A stretch of DNA of 64,000 nucleotides from Neisseria subflava. GTDB lineage: Bacteria; Pseudomonadota; Gammaproteobacteria; Burkholderiales; Neisseriaceae. Under the pieces are notes generated by a model. It saw nothing but the letters and a program-made list of their open reading frames with translations. It did not search any database and was not told the origin of the DNA. Below, piece by piece: positions 15,942 through 25,173 of the stretch. The stretch's first letter is position 1; the number at the start of each line of letters is the position of its first letter. A program made the translations under genes and the position numbers. The DNA is taken from assembly GCF_024205705.1 (NCBI RefSeq), contig NZ_CP073115.1, forward strand, positions 1,736,001 through 1,800,000, in the 5' to 3' direction.

Positions 15942-17794
15942 TTACTCCTTGCCTTCTGCCATTTCAGCTTTCGGCTTCCATACCGAACCGATGGAAATAT
16001 TTTGCAATTTGCGGCGACGGCCGTACCACAGGTTGACCAAAGCACGGAACACAACCACGGATGAATACATCGAAGTCAGAATACCGATACAGTGTACAAC
16101 CGCAAAACCGCGTACCGGGCCGGAACCGAATACCAACAAAGCGATACCGGCAATCAGGGAGGTCAAGTTGGAGTCGACAATGGTTGCCCAAGCGTGTTGG
16201 AAACCGAGGTTAATGGCCTGCTGCGGTGCGACACCGGCACGCAGTTCCTCACGGATACGTTCATTAATCAACACGTTGGAGTCAATCGCCATACCCAAGG
16301 TCAAAGCCAAGGCGGCAATACCCGGCAAGGTCAGCGTTGCCTGCATGGCAGACAAAATACCCACCAAAAACAAGATATTGGTACTCAAGGCAATGGTAGA
16401 GAAGAAACCCATCAAGCGATAGTAAATCACCATGAATGCAGCAACAGCGGCAAAGCCCACAAGGTAGAGTGGAAACCTTTTTCAATGTTTTCTTTACCCA
16501 AAGACGGGCCGATGGTACGTTCTTCGACAATCTGCATCGGCGCGGCCAGCGAACCGGCACGCAGCAACAATGAAGTATCGTTGGCTTCGGCTGTCGTCAT
16601 GCTACCGGAAATCTCCACGCGGCCGCCGGTAATGGCGGCACGGATGACTGGTGCGGTCACGACTTCGGATTTACCTTGGTCGATCAACACCATAGCCATA
16701 CGTTTACCCACATTGGCCGAAGTCAATTCGCCAAAAATGCTGCCGCCCGCACTATCCAGGCTCAGGCTCACGGCAGGCGCACCCATTTGGTCAAAGCTAG
16801 GTTGCGCATCGTTGATGTTGTCGCCGGTCAGTTCAACTTGTTTGTTGACCAAGATAGTTTCCGGATGATCGCCACCGCTTGACAGCAATTCATAACCAGT
16901 CGGTACATTACCGTTTAAGGCTTCCTGCAATTTAATCGGATCGTCTTCCACCATGCGTACTTCCAAAGTCGCGGTACGACCGATAATGTCTTTTGCTTTG
17001 GCAGTATCTTGCACGCCCGGCAGCTGTACGACAATGCGGTCAAGGCCGGATTGTTGGATAACCGGTTCGGCTACACCCAATTCGTTCACACGGTTGTGCA
17101 ACGTATTGATGTTTTGTTTAACCGCATCAGAACGTACTTTATTGATTGCCTCTTCAGACAAAGTCAGCACGATATTGTTGCCGTCCGGCAGCAGCGTGGC
17201 TTCAGGGAACAATTTTTGCAACTGAGGCAATGCTTTTTGTACATCGGCAGCATCTTGCAAAGGCACGGTCAGACCGTTTTCAGTCTGATGCACCGTGCCG
17301 GTACGGATTTTTTCGCGGCGCAATTCGCGGCGGATATCGCCGGAATAACGTTCAAACGTTTTCTGCATCGCGGCTTTCATGTCCACCTGCATGGTGAAAT
17401 GCACGCCGCCACGCAAGTCCAAACCCAAGAACATCGGATTGGCTTTAATTTTCGCCATCCACTCAGGACTGTCCGCCAAAAGGTTGAGCGCGGTAATATA
17501 GCCTTCGCCCAAAGTGTTTTCAATGACATCACGCGCTTTCAGTTGCGTTTCAGTATCTTTAAAACGCACTTTCAGCGAGTTATCGACAATGAACATACCG
17601 TCAGTCTGAATACCTGCGCTTTGCAACGCAGAAGACACTTTAGACTGGGTTTGCTCATTGATAACGATGGCTTGTCGGTTGGTCGATACCTGTACCGCAG
17701 GCGTTTCACCGAAAAGGTTGGGCAGCGAATAAACAGCCGCAACCACAATCGTGAACGCAATCAGCAGGTATTTCCATAAAGGATAACGGTTCAT
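15942..17794 (-). pseudogene. secD: Protein translocase subunit SecD, interrupted by a one-base frameshift at 16456-16458
   Basis: SecD pairs with SecF in proton-driven protein export. The first frame (17794 to ~16457) has the N-terminal helix (LWKYLLIAFTIVVAAVYSLP), MFLGLDLRGGVHFTMQVD and the large periplasmic domain, up to LGKENIEKGFHSTLW. The second frame (about 16460 to 15942) supplies the membrane part, GFAAVAAFMVIYYRL, with ILTLGMAIDSNVLINERIREEL-type motifs. Reading the C3 run at 16456-16458 as C4 restores TLWGFAAVAA and a 617-residue protein of normal length. A truncated SecD would be severely harmful, so a sequence error is the best explanation. It lies between yajC and secF. Confidence 0.9.
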
Positions 17795-17869
17795 GGTAAA
17801 CCTTTGCTTTATTTATAAAGGCAAACAGCCGCACTCGGAAAATGAGGCGGCTTTTCGCAAAAAAACGGA

Positions 17870-18136
17870 TTATTCGGCTTTCGCGGCAATCGCGTTGCGT
17901 TCCACTTCTACTTCGATTCTCGCACCTTGGCCGATGTCGACAGTGTAGAATTGCTCGCCGACTTTGGTCACGCGGCCTTTGAAACCTGCAGCCAAAACGA
18001 CTTTATCGCCTACTTTCAAAGCAGCCAGCATAGCTTGATGTGCTTTGAATTTCTTTTGTTGAGGACGCATAATCAGGAAGTAAAACACCACCATAATCAA
18101 CAGTAAAGGGGCAAATTGAGCCACAGCTTGATTCAT
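17870..18136 (-). CDS. yajC: SecDF accessory protein YajC
   Basis: An 88-residue single-pass inner-membrane protein that associates with SecDF-YidC. The membrane helix LLLIMVVFYFLIM is followed directly by the family signature RPQQKKFKAHQAML, then a small cytoplasmic domain with LKVGDKVVLAAGFKGRV. It lies 75 bases upstream of secD, in the usual yajC-secD-secF order, and is probably the first gene of that operon here. Confidence 0.95.
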   Translation of the reverse strand: MNQAVAQFAPLLLIMVVFYFLIMRPQQKKFKAHQAMLAALKVGDKVVLAAGFKGRVTKVGEQFYTVDIGQGARIEVEVERNAIAAKAE

Positions 18137-18229
18137 AATATATCCGTTCTTTTGAGTTTTAAGATAAAGTAAAAAACTGCATACAGTCCAAAACGCAGTT
18201 GGTCGGACTGTAAAATTGAGCTATTCTAA

Positions 18230-18241
18230 AGGCCGTCTGAA
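18230..18241 (+). repeat. Single AG-dialect DUS
   Basis: A perfect AGGCCGTCTGAA without an inverted partner, in the divergent region between yajC and the deacetylase. It is an uptake signal only, not a terminator. A loose hairpin, ACAGTCC / GGACTGT, lies just upstream at about 18183-18212. Confidence 0.9.
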
Positions 18242-18313
18242 AAATTTCCAAGCATTTCCGTATTTATTAACCATATTTAGCAGTCCGTGCGACTCGTTCG
18301 ATACACACTTTCC

Positions 18314-19371
18314 ATGCTTAAAAAAATCATTTGGCGCGTACGTACCCTGCTGCGTCGACTACTCGGCAAAAATGCCCGCACCGTATGGATTTCCCATCCG
18401 ATATTTCTGCAGCACCAGCCGGGACCCAACCATCCCGACAGGCCCAAACGCATCAGCGCCATTCAAACCGCCTTAAAACAAGAAGGCATTTGGCGTCGCC
18501 TGCAAACCGCCGAAGCACCGGAAATCAAAGATGCGCAGCTGGCATTGGTCCACTCGCGCAACTATCTACACGAGTTGGAAGCCGCCCAGCCGCTCCCCGG
18601 TAAAATCCACCGTATCGACGACGATACGGTCATCTGCCACGACTCCCTCCAAGCCGCCCGTTTTGCGGCCGGAGCCGTTGTTAAAGCAGTCGATATGGTG
18701 ATGCACAAAAAGGCCTGGCATGCTTTTTGCGCCATCCGCCCCCCGGCCACCATGCCCACAGCAACAGCGCCGGCGGATTTTGCCTGATCAACAACGTTGC
18801 CGCCGGCGTGATGCACGCCATTGCCCAATACCGCTTGCAACGCATCGCCGTCATCGATTTCGACGTCCACTTCGGCGATGGTACGGCGGAGATTCTCCAA
18901 GACGATCCGCGCGTGATGTTTTTCAACCTGTTTGAAACCGACATCTTTCCCTTCCCTCAGGCGGAACAATACGCCGGCAATAAAAATATGCTGCATACGC
19001 CCCTCAAACCGGGCACAGGCAGCCGTATCTTCCGCACGACCATCCGCGAACAATGGCTGCCCAAGCTCACGGCTTTCCGTCCCGAGTTGGTGTTGCTTTC
19101 GGCAGGTTTTGACGGGCATAAACAAGACGAAACAGGCCGTCTGAACCTGCATGAAGCCGACTTTGCCTGGCTGACGCACAAAATCGTCCAAGCAACGGCA
19201 AGCTGTCAAGGACGTGTCGTTTCCGTGCTGGAAGGCGGCTATACCTTGGAATCCATGTCCAAATCCGCCGCCGCCCATATTCGCGTATTGGCGGGCTTAA
19301 GCAAGGCCGACTACGTCATCGCCTACCAAAAACATCTGAAGCGCGGCAAAAGTAACAATCCTACACCATAA
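18314..19371 (+). pseudogene. Histone-deacetylase-family hydrolase, interrupted by a frameshift at 18739-18744
   Basis: A zinc-dependent amidohydrolase of the arginase/deacetylase fold; bacterial members remove acetyl groups from acetoin-related substrates, polyamines or proteins. The first frame has WISHPIFLQHQPGPNHPDRPKR and ends in the WHAFCAIRPP segment. The second continues GHHAHSNSAGGFCLINN, then the zinc ligands in DFDVHFGDGT and LLSAGFDGHKQD, and ends near 19371. Adding one C to the C6 run at 18739-18744 restores RPPGHHAH and a 352-residue enzyme. The break is directly before the catalytic GHH. All active-site residues are kept, so an assembly error is likely. A basic N-terminal segment (residues 1-20) precedes the domain. 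It starts at ATG 18314. Confidence 0.85.
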
Positions 19372-19394
19372 CGCATTCAAACTATTGCCCCAGT

Positions 19395-19438
19395 CCGTCT
19401 GAAAATAGATTATCCATTTCAGACGGCCTTTTTTTTCA
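19395..19438. terminator. DUS-derived terminator after the deacetylase gene
   Basis: CCGTCTGAAA (19395-19404) pairs with TTTCAGACGG (19417-19426), followed by a long T run. The left arm has lost the AGG start of the DUS (AGTCCGTCTGAA), so only the right arm is a full 12-mer. Confidence 0.85.
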
Positions 19439-19604
19439 TTTACAAACTTTAATTTGAGCAAAGACAAACCATTTCCATATTATTAGTAGTAAAATAACAA
19501 ACATAAAACATATCAATAAAACCATTTCACACGCCACACTGCTTCCCTTTCCCTAATTGACCGTCTTTTTCAGACGGCCTCCACTTTAAAAAAGGAGCGT
19601 TACA

Positions 19605-20669
19605 ATGAAAGCAGCACGTTTTTATAACAAAGGCGACATCCGCATCGAAGACATTCCAGAGCCAACCGTAGCTCCGGGTACTGTCGGCATCAATGTTGCT
19701 TGGTGCGGTATCTGCGGTACCGACCTGCACGAATTCATGGAAGGCCCGATTTTCATTCCGCCTTGCGGCCATCCGCACCCAATCTCCGGCGAGTCAGCCC
19801 CTGTAACCATGGGTCACGAGTTCTCCGGCGTGGTTTATGCCGTAGGCGAAGGCGTGGACGACATCAAAGTCGGCCAACACGTTGTTGTCGAACCCTACAT
19901 CATCCGCGACGACGTACCGACCGGCGAAGGCAGCAACTACCACCTCTCCAAAGACATGAACTTCATCGGCTTGGGCGGCTGCGGTGGCGGCTTGTCTGAA
20001 AAAATCGCCGTCAAACGCCGTTGGGTACACCCTATTTCCGACAAAATCCCATTGGACCAAGCTGCTTTGATTGAGCCTCTGTCTGTCGGCCACCATGCTT
20101 ATGTACGCAGTGGTGCGAAAGAAGGCGATGTTGCATTGGTCGGCGGTGCAGGCCCAATCGGTTTGCTGTTGGCTGCCGTACTGAAAGCCAAAGGCATCAA
20201 AGTCATCATCACCGAATTGAGCAAAGCACGTAAAGACAAAGCACGCGAAGCCGGCGTGGCCGACTACATCCTCGACCCATCCGAAGTCGATGTCGTCGAA
20301 GAAGTGAAAAAACTGACCAACGGCGAAGGCGTAGACGTCGCATTCGAATGCACCAGCGTCAACAAAGTGCTGGACACCATGGTCGAAGCATGCCGTCCGA
20401 CTGCGAAAGTCGTCATCGTATCCATTTGGAGCCACCCCGCCACCATCAACGTCCACAGCGTTGTGATGAAAGAGCTGGACGTGCGCGGCACCATCGCCTA
20501 CTGTAACGACCACGCAGAAACCATCAAATTGGTTGAAGAAGGCAAAATCAACCTTGAGCCTTTCATCACCCAACGCATCAAACTGGACGAATTGATTTCC
20601 GAAGGCTTCGAGCGTCTGATTCACAACAACGAATCCGCCGTAAAAATCATTGTCAATCCTAATCTTTAA
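19605..20669 (+). CDS. Zinc-dependent 2,3-butanediol dehydrogenase-like alcohol dehydrogenase
   Basis: A 354-residue medium-chain dehydrogenase closest in pattern to (R,R)-butanediol/acetoin dehydrogenases. The catalytic zinc ligands are Cys in CGICGTDLHE (about residue 37), His-Glu in MGHEFSG (about 69-70) and Glu in LIEPLSVGHHA. The NAD-binding Rossmann motif GGAGPIGLLL is at about 180. The usual structural-zinc cysteine cluster is absent; that segment reads EPYIIRDDVPTGEGSNYH. The gene has its own strong ribosome-binding site (AAAAAGGAGCG) and a DUS terminator after it, so it is probably monocistronic. The exact substrate is inferred. Confidence 0.85.
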   Translation: MKAARFYNKGDIRIEDIPEPTVAPGTVGINVAWCGICGTDLHEFMEGPIFIPPCGHPHPISGESAPVTMGHEFSGVVYAVGEGVDDIKVGQHVVVEPYIIRDDVPTGEGSNYHLSKDMNFIGLGGCGGGLSEKIAVKRRWVHPISDKIPLDQAALIEPLSVGHHAYVRSGAKEGDVALVGGAGPIGLLLAAVLKAKGIKVIITELSKARKDKAREAGVADYILDPSEVDVVEEVKKLTNGEGVDVAFECTSVNKVLDTMVEACRPTAKVVIVSIWSHPATINVHSVVMKELDVRGTIAYCNDHAETIKLVEEGKINLEPFITQRIKLDELISEGFERLIHNNESAVKIIVNPNL

Positions 20670-20691
20670 TCCTAAGGCTTAAAGAATAAAC

Positions 20692-20719
20692 AGGCCGTCT
20701 GAAACTTTTCAGACGGCCT
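20692..20719. terminator. DUS hairpin after the butanediol dehydrogenase gene
   Basis: AGGCCGTCTGAA (20692-20703) pairs with TTCAGACGGCCT (20708-20719), with a 4-base loop. There is no U-run after it. Confidence 0.8.
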
Positions 20720-20787
20720 GTGTACTTGATAATTTCCCGAATAGCCCAATTCTCTGCCAACCATTCACTTATCAAGAGCAAAATCTC

Positions 20788-21930
20788 ATGAATCCAAAAT
20801 ACGCCCCACTCTTTCAAACATACACCCTCAATAACGGCGTAACCATCAAAAACCGCCTTGTCGTCGCCCCTATGACCCATTTCGGCTCACAAACCGACGG
20901 TTTAATCAGCGACCAAGAGCGTACCTTCCTCAGCAACCGCGCAGGCGATATGGGCATGTTTATCACTGCCGCCACTTTGGTTCAAAAAGACGGTAAAGCC
21001 TTTCACGGCCAACCTGAGGCCACAGGCGAACACTGCCTCGACAGCCTGAAAGAAACTGCACAAATCCTGCAACAGCAAGGCGCAAAAGCGATTTTGCAAA
21101 TCCATCACGGCGGTTCCAAAGCCATTGATGACCTTTTGGACGGTCTCGACAAAATCAGCGCTTCCGCCAGCGAAGCTGAACACGCACGCGAAGCGACCGC
21201 AGAAGAAGTCGAAGCGCTCATCGCCTCTTATGCACAAGCCGCCGATTTGGCGCTTCGCGCCGGTTTTGACGGCGTGGAAATCCACGGTGCCAATGCCTAC
21301 CTGATCCAACAGTTTTACTCTGCCCAAAGCAACCGCCGCAACGACCAATGGGGCGGCAGCTTGGAAAACAGAATGCGCTTCCCGCTTGCCGTGATCGATG
21401 CAGTAGTTGCCGTCTGTGAAAAACACCAGCGCAACGACTTCATCATCGGCTACCGCTTCTCCCCTGAAGAACCGGGCGACGACGGCTTAACCATGACCGA
21501 AACCGGCGCATTGATTGACGCATTGGTACAAAAACCGCTGCAATATCTGCACGTTTCCCTGTGGGAATTTGATAAAAAAATCCGTCGCGGCGGCGATACC
21601 GCGCAAACCCGTATGCAGTTCATCCACGAACGCATCAACGACAAACTGCCGCTTATCGGCGTGGGCAACCTGTTTACCGCCGACCAAATTTTGGCCGCCT
21701 ATGAAACCGGCTGGGCAGAATTTATCGCATTGGGCAAAACTGTGATGATTAATCCGCACATCGCCACGCAAATCCGTGAAGGCCGCGAAGATGAAATCGA
21801 AACGCAACTCGACCCGACGCGCGCCGACCATTACGGCCTCCCCGACACCTTGTGGGGATTTTCCTCCAGCGGTACGCAATCATGGCTGCCGCCGGTAAAA
21901 GGCGCGGAATGGAAACCGATGGATATTTAA
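20788..21930 (+). CDS. NADH:flavin oxidoreductase, old yellow enzyme family
   Basis: A 380-residue FMN-binding TIM-barrel ene-reductase. Visible motifs are NRLVVAPMTHFGS near the N-terminus (FMN binding), ILQIHHGGSKA (about 107-117), the family signature AGFDGVEIHGANAYLIQQFYS (split here only for naming) at about 153-173, and the following RNDQWGGSLENRMRFP. The C-terminal FMN phosphate region is LIGVGNLFTADQ and the nearby FIALGKTVMINP. Members reduce activated alkenes or nitro esters; the natural substrate is unknown. It starts at ATG 20788 with a weak AAGAG site. Confidence 0.9.
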   Translation: MNPKYAPLFQTYTLNNGVTIKNRLVVAPMTHFGSQTDGLISDQERTFLSNRAGDMGMFITAATLVQKDGKAFHGQPEATGEHCLDSLKETAQILQQQGAKAILQIHHGGSKAIDDLLDGLDKISASASEAEHAREATAEEVEALIASYAQAADLALRAGFDGVEIHGANAYLIQQFYSAQSNRRNDQWGGSLENRMRFPLAVIDAVVAVCEKHQRNDFIIGYRFSPEEPGDDGLTMTETGALIDALVQKPLQYLHVSLWEFDKKIRRGGDTAQTRMQFIHERINDKLPLIGVGNLFTADQILAAYETGWAEFIALGKTVMINPHIATQIREGREDEIETQLDPTRADHYGLPDTLWGFSSSGTQSWLPPVKGAEWKPMDI

Positions 21931-21948
21931 TCATCGATTCATAGCATA

Positions 21949-21978
21949 AGGCCGTCTGAAACTTTTCAGACGGCCTTT
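21949..21978. terminator. DUS terminator after the flavin oxidoreductase
   Basis: AGGCCGTCTGAA (21949-21960) and TTCAGACGGCCT (21965-21976) with a 4-base loop, then T3. Confidence 0.85.
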
Positions 21979-22143
21979 GTCTTAGTGCAAACATTGAGTT
22001 ATCAAGCATTTTTTTGTACAATTCCGCATCTTTCAATCTATTGCAGGGCGTGTTGCACACCCCTTATTTTAGCCTGTTTTCCAACACCCATATCCTTCAG
22101 GCCGTCTGAAAAAGCGGCCTGAAACCTTTTTACAAAGAAAACC

Positions 22144-23739
22144 ATGTCCCAAGAAATCCTCGACCAAGTGCGCCGCCGCCGCACGTTTGCCATCATCTCC
22201 CACCCTGACGCGGGTAAAACCACGCTGACCGAAAAACTGCTGCTGTTTTCAGGTGCGATTCAAAGCGCGGGTACGGTAAAAGGCAAGAAAACCGGCAAAT
22301 TCGCCACCTCAGACTGGATGGACATCGAGAAGCAGCGCGGCATTTCCGTGGCCTCATCCGTAATGCAGTTCGACTACAAAGACCATACCGTCAACCTCTT
22401 AGACACGCCGGGACACCAAGACTTCTCCGAAGATACCTACCGCGTATTGACCGCCGTCGACAGCGCCTTGATGGTGATTGACGCAGCAAAAGGTGTGGAA
22501 GCGCAAACCATCAAACTCTTGAACGTCTGCCGCCTGCGCAATACGCCGATTGTCACGTTCATGAACAAATACGACCGCGAAGTACGCGATTCGTTGGAAT
22601 TGCTGGACGAAGTGGAAAACATCCTACAAATCCGCTGCGCGCCCGTAACCTGGCCGATCGGCATGGGCAAAAACTTCAAGGGCGTGTACCACATCCTGAA
22701 CGACGAAATCTATCTCTTTGATGCCGGCGGCGAACGCCTGCCGCACGAGTTCGACATCATCAAAGGCATCGACAATCCTGAATTGGAACAACGCTTTCCG
22801 TTGGAAATCCAGCAGTTGCGCGACGAAATCGAATTGGTGCAGGCGGCTTCCAACGAATTTAATCTCGACGAATTCCTCGCCGGCGAACTCACGCCCGTGT
22901 TCTTCGGCTCGGCGATTAACAACTTCGGTATCCAGGAAATCCTCAATTCATTGATTGAATGGGCTCCTGCGCCGAAACCGCGTGACGCAACCGTACGAAT
23001 GGTCGAGCCGGACGAGCCGAAATTCTCCGGATTTATCTTCAAAATCCAAGCCAATATGGACCCGAAACACCGCGACCGTATCGCCTTCTTGCGCGTCTGC
23101 TCCGGTAAATTCGAGCGCGGCATGAAGATGAAACACCTGCGTATCAACCGCGAAATCGCCGCCTCCAGCGTGGTAACCTTCATGTCGCACGACCGCGAGC
23201 TGGTGGAAGAAGCCTACGCGGGCGACATCATCGGCATCCCGAACCACGGCAACATCCAAATCGGCGACAGCTTCTCCGAAGGCGAACAACTGGCGTTTAC
23301 CGGCATCCCATTCTTCGCACCCGAACTGTTCCGCAGCGTCCGCATTAAAAACCCGCTGAAAATCAAGCAACTGCAAAAAGGTTTGCAACAGCTCGGCGAA
23401 GAAGGCGCAGTGCAAGTCTTCAAACCGATGAGCGGCGCGGATTTGATTTTGGGCGCGGTCGGCGTGTTGCAGTTTGAAGTCGTTACCTCGCGTCTCGCCA
23501 ACGAATACGGCGTGGAAGCGGTGTTCGACAGCGCATCCATCTGGTCGGCGCGCTGGGTATCGTGCGAAGACAAGAAAAAGCTGGCGGAGTTTGAAAAAGC
23601 CAATGCAGGCAATCTGTCGATAGACGCAGACGGCAACCTCGCCTACCTCGCGCCTAACCGCGTCAACCTGAATCTGACGCAAGAACGCTGGCCGGACATC
23701 GTATTCCACGAAACACGCGAGCATTCGGTTAAACTGTAA
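22144..23739 (+). CDS. prfC: Peptide chain release factor 3
   Basis: RF3 is the translational GTPase that removes RF1/RF2 from the ribosome after peptide release. It has 531 residues. G-domain motifs are SHPDAGKTTLTE (about 19), DTPGHQDFSEDTYR (about 86) and MNKYDRE (about 139); domain II and the C-terminal RF3-specific domain (VGVLQFEVVTSRLANEYGV) follow. It starts MSQEILDQVRRRRTFA at ATG 22144 with an AAAGAAAA site. A single DUS lies upstream at 22099-22110, and a shared terminator follows. Confidence 0.97.
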   Translation: MSQEILDQVRRRRTFAIISHPDAGKTTLTEKLLLFSGAIQSAGTVKGKKTGKFATSDWMDIEKQRGISVASSVMQFDYKDHTVNLLDTPGHQDFSEDTYRVLTAVDSALMVIDAAKGVEAQTIKLLNVCRLRNTPIVTFMNKYDREVRDSLELLDEVENILQIRCAPVTWPIGMGKNFKGVYHILNDEIYLFDAGGERLPHEFDIIKGIDNPELEQRFPLEIQQLRDEIELVQAASNEFNLDEFLAGELTPVFFGSAINNFGIQEILNSLIEWAPAPKPRDATVRMVEPDEPKFSGFIFKIQANMDPKHRDRIAFLRVCSGKFERGMKMKHLRINREIAASSVVTFMSHDRELVEEAYAGDIIGIPNHGNIQIGDSFSEGEQLAFTGIPFFAPELFRSVRIKNPLKIKQLQKGLQQLGEEGAVQVFKPMSGADLILGAVGVLQFEVVTSRLANEYGVEAVFDSASIWSARWVSCEDKKKLAEFEKANAGNLSIDADGNLAYLAPNRVNLNLTQERWPDIVFHETREHSVKL

Positions 23740-23746
23740 AACGCAA

Positions 23747-23779
23747 AGGCCGTCTGAAACTTTCAGACGGCCTTTTTTT
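23747..23779. terminator. DUS terminator after prfC
   Basis: AGGCCGTCTGAA (23747-23758) and TTCAGACGGCCT (23762-23773) with a 3-base loop and T7. It probably also served the convergent transporter gene whose C-terminal fragment begins at 23789. Confidence 0.9.
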
Positions 23780-23788
23780 CATTCGATA

Positions 23789-23870
23789 TCAACCCAATAA
23801 ATCCCAAGCAAACTTTCCAATGGTCAGGCACAGCAGCAACATAAATCCGTAACGCAGCTCAAATATTGTC
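23789..23870 (-). pseudogene. C-terminal fragment of a membrane protein, possibly the lost end of the TSUP transporter
   Basis: On the minus strand the frame ending at the TGA at 23789-23791 encodes FELRYGFMLLLCLTIGKF then AWDLLG: one hydrophobic segment and a natural end. The frame closes upstream at about 23873, so only ~27 residues remain. It sits directly after the prfC terminator, where a convergent gene would end. The truncated TSUP gene at 24553-25121 runs the same way and lacks just such a C-terminus. That the two are halves of one gene split by the intervening cassette is an inference. Confidence 0.4.
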
Positions 23871-23915
23871 TTATTTTAGCTTTTAGCACCTCACCAAACA
23901 TTTTCGGAATAAATG

Positions 23916-23946
23916 TTGACTTTAACCTTAGGTCAAAGTTTATAAT
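23916..23946 (+). promoter_or_regulatory. MerR-family-type promoter/operator of the DUF305 gene
   Basis: TTGACT (23916-23921) and TATAAT (23941-23946) are near-consensus hexamers separated by 19 bp, the overlong spacer typical of MerR-family (CueR, ZntR, CadR) promoters. The spacer is filled by the dyad CTTTAACCTTAGGTCAAAG (23920-23938), symmetric as CTTTnACCT-n-AGGTnAAAG. This arrangement is strong evidence for metal-responsive activation. No merR-type gene is in the window. Confidence 0.7.
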
Positions 23947-23980
23947 TTATACTCATTCAGCTATCACATAGGCGAAAAAC

Positions 23981-24364
23981 ATGAAAAAACTTATGACTTT
24001 TATCACACTTAGCGCTGTTGCAATTTCAAATTATGCCCAAGCTAATGAACAACCGCATCAAGCACACATGAATATGCCAATGTCGACAGATTCTGCAATG
24101 CAACAAGAATTAATGCAAGGTATGAATCAAATGAATCAAGACATGATGGCAGCTGCGCAATATAAAGATCCTGATGTTGCTTTTGCAGCAGGTATGTTGC
24201 CACACCATATTGGCGCAGTAAAAATGGCGGAAGTTGAATTAAAATACGGAAAGGATCCTGAGATGCGTAAGCTTGCTGAGGATATTATTAACGCACAACA
24301 AGCGGAAATTGAACAAATGCAAAAATGGCTTAAAGCACACAACAAAAAAAGCTCCGTAAAATGA
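23981..24364 (+). CDS. Exported DUF305 protein, probable metal (copper) handling
   Basis: A 127-residue protein with a signal peptide (MKKLMTFITLSAVAIS..YAQA, cleavage near 21), then a Met/His-rich stretch (QPHQAHMNMPMS; QGMNQMNQDMM) and the DUF305 core MLPHHIGAVKMAEVELKYG with its HH pair. The family is often linked to copper resistance, and the Met/His content suggests periplasmic metal binding; this is inference. Codon use is distinctly AT-rich compared with neighbours. It is controlled by a MerR-type promoter and its stop is three bases from an IS3-family remnant, so it was probably acquired horizontally with that element. It interrupts the transporter locus. Confidence 0.8.
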   Translation: MKKLMTFITLSAVAISNYAQANEQPHQAHMNMPMSTDSAMQQELMQGMNQMNQDMMAAAQYKDPDVAFAAGMLPHHIGAVKMAEVELKYGKDPEMRKLAEDIINAQQAEIEQMQKWLKAHNKKSSVK

Positions 24365-24366
24365 TC

Positions 24367-24552
24367 TGACCCCAAAAGTTAGACTGATTTAGTTCAAGGA
24401 CTGAGTTCTGTAATTCACAGAGCTCAGTCCTTTTAGTTTCCCCTGAATGCGCTCATGGTTGTAATAATGAATGTACTCATGAATCGTTTTTTCCAGTTGT
24501 TAGAACGTCTCAAATCATTTACCGTAATAACATTCCATTTTTAATCGTCCAA
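24367..24552 (-). mobile_element. IS3-family insertion sequence remnant (transposase C-terminus)
   Basis: The minus strand encodes the end of an IS3-family (IS150-like) OrfB transposase: GRLKMECYYGK, then FETF, then QLEKTIHEYIHYYNHERIQG and KLKGLSSVNYRTQSLN, ending with TAA at 24389-24391. Two internal stops (24515-24517 and 24500-24502) make it dead. The outer end TGACCCCAAAAGTTAGACTGA-like sequence starts at 24367 and looks like a terminal repeat beginning TG. The rest of the element, including the catalytic DDE core, is missing. Its inner end abuts the truncated TSUP gene at about 24551. Confidence 0.8.
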
Positions 24553-25121
24553 TTGATGACCTTTGCCGAAGCGTTGGCCGCTAAAAAATCATAGCCGTAA
24601 AAGCGGACGAACACAAAAGCCAGCAGGCTGCCCGTCCCCGGCCCGAACATGCCGTCGTAAAACCCGATTAATGCGCCAAAAAACAAGCCCCATAAGGTTT
24701 CACGGCGCGTCAGCTTTTCAGTGCGCGCCGTCTGCCCCAAGTCTTTTTTCAAAAAAGTGTACAGGCACATGGCAATCATGGTGACCAACATTGCCGGTTT
24801 CATGTATTGCACAGGAAAATACACCACCGTTTTCGCGCCCAAATATGAAGCGGCAAACGCCAACACCGCGGCAGGCAGCAGCATTTTCCACGGCACGGGG
24901 ATTCGGCGCAGATATTGCCCCGTCGCAGTCAGCGTGCCGCAGCAGGAAGCAAATTTATTGACACCCATCACCGAGGCCACAGGCGTAGCGTTTGGCAAGA
25001 GGTTGAACAATCCGGGAATCTGCAACAGCCCGCCGCCGCCAACCGCCGCATCCATCAGCCCGGCGGAAAAACCGACCAATACCAGATAATAAAAAAACGA
25101 ATCTGCAAACATAATGTCCAT
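24519..25121 (-). pseudogene. TSUP (TauE/SafE, DUF81) membrane transporter, C-terminally truncated
   Basis: A TSUP-family inner-membrane permease, a group that exports or imports sulfur compounds and organic anions. The start MDIMFADSFFYYLVLVGFSAG and the signature AAVGGGGLLQIPGLFNLLP (about residues 25-43) are intact, as are five or so helices and GLFFGALIGFYDGMFGPGTGS. After ASAKVIN (about residue 190) the frame runs into IS3 sequence at about 24551 and stops at 24519. Roughly 60 residues are missing relative to the family's ~250. It is probably non-functional. The start is ATG 25121 or 25112; neither has a strong ribosome-binding site. Confidence 0.82.
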
Positions 25122-25173
25122 CTCTAAAAAGCAAAGCGATTTTGCGCGTGTTTGCCTGTCCTGACAACCTACA

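Noticed and set aside
18183..18212. Hairpin ACAGTCC / GGACTGT near yajC as a terminator
   Set aside because: It lies upstream of both divergent genes, has a long loop and no U-run.
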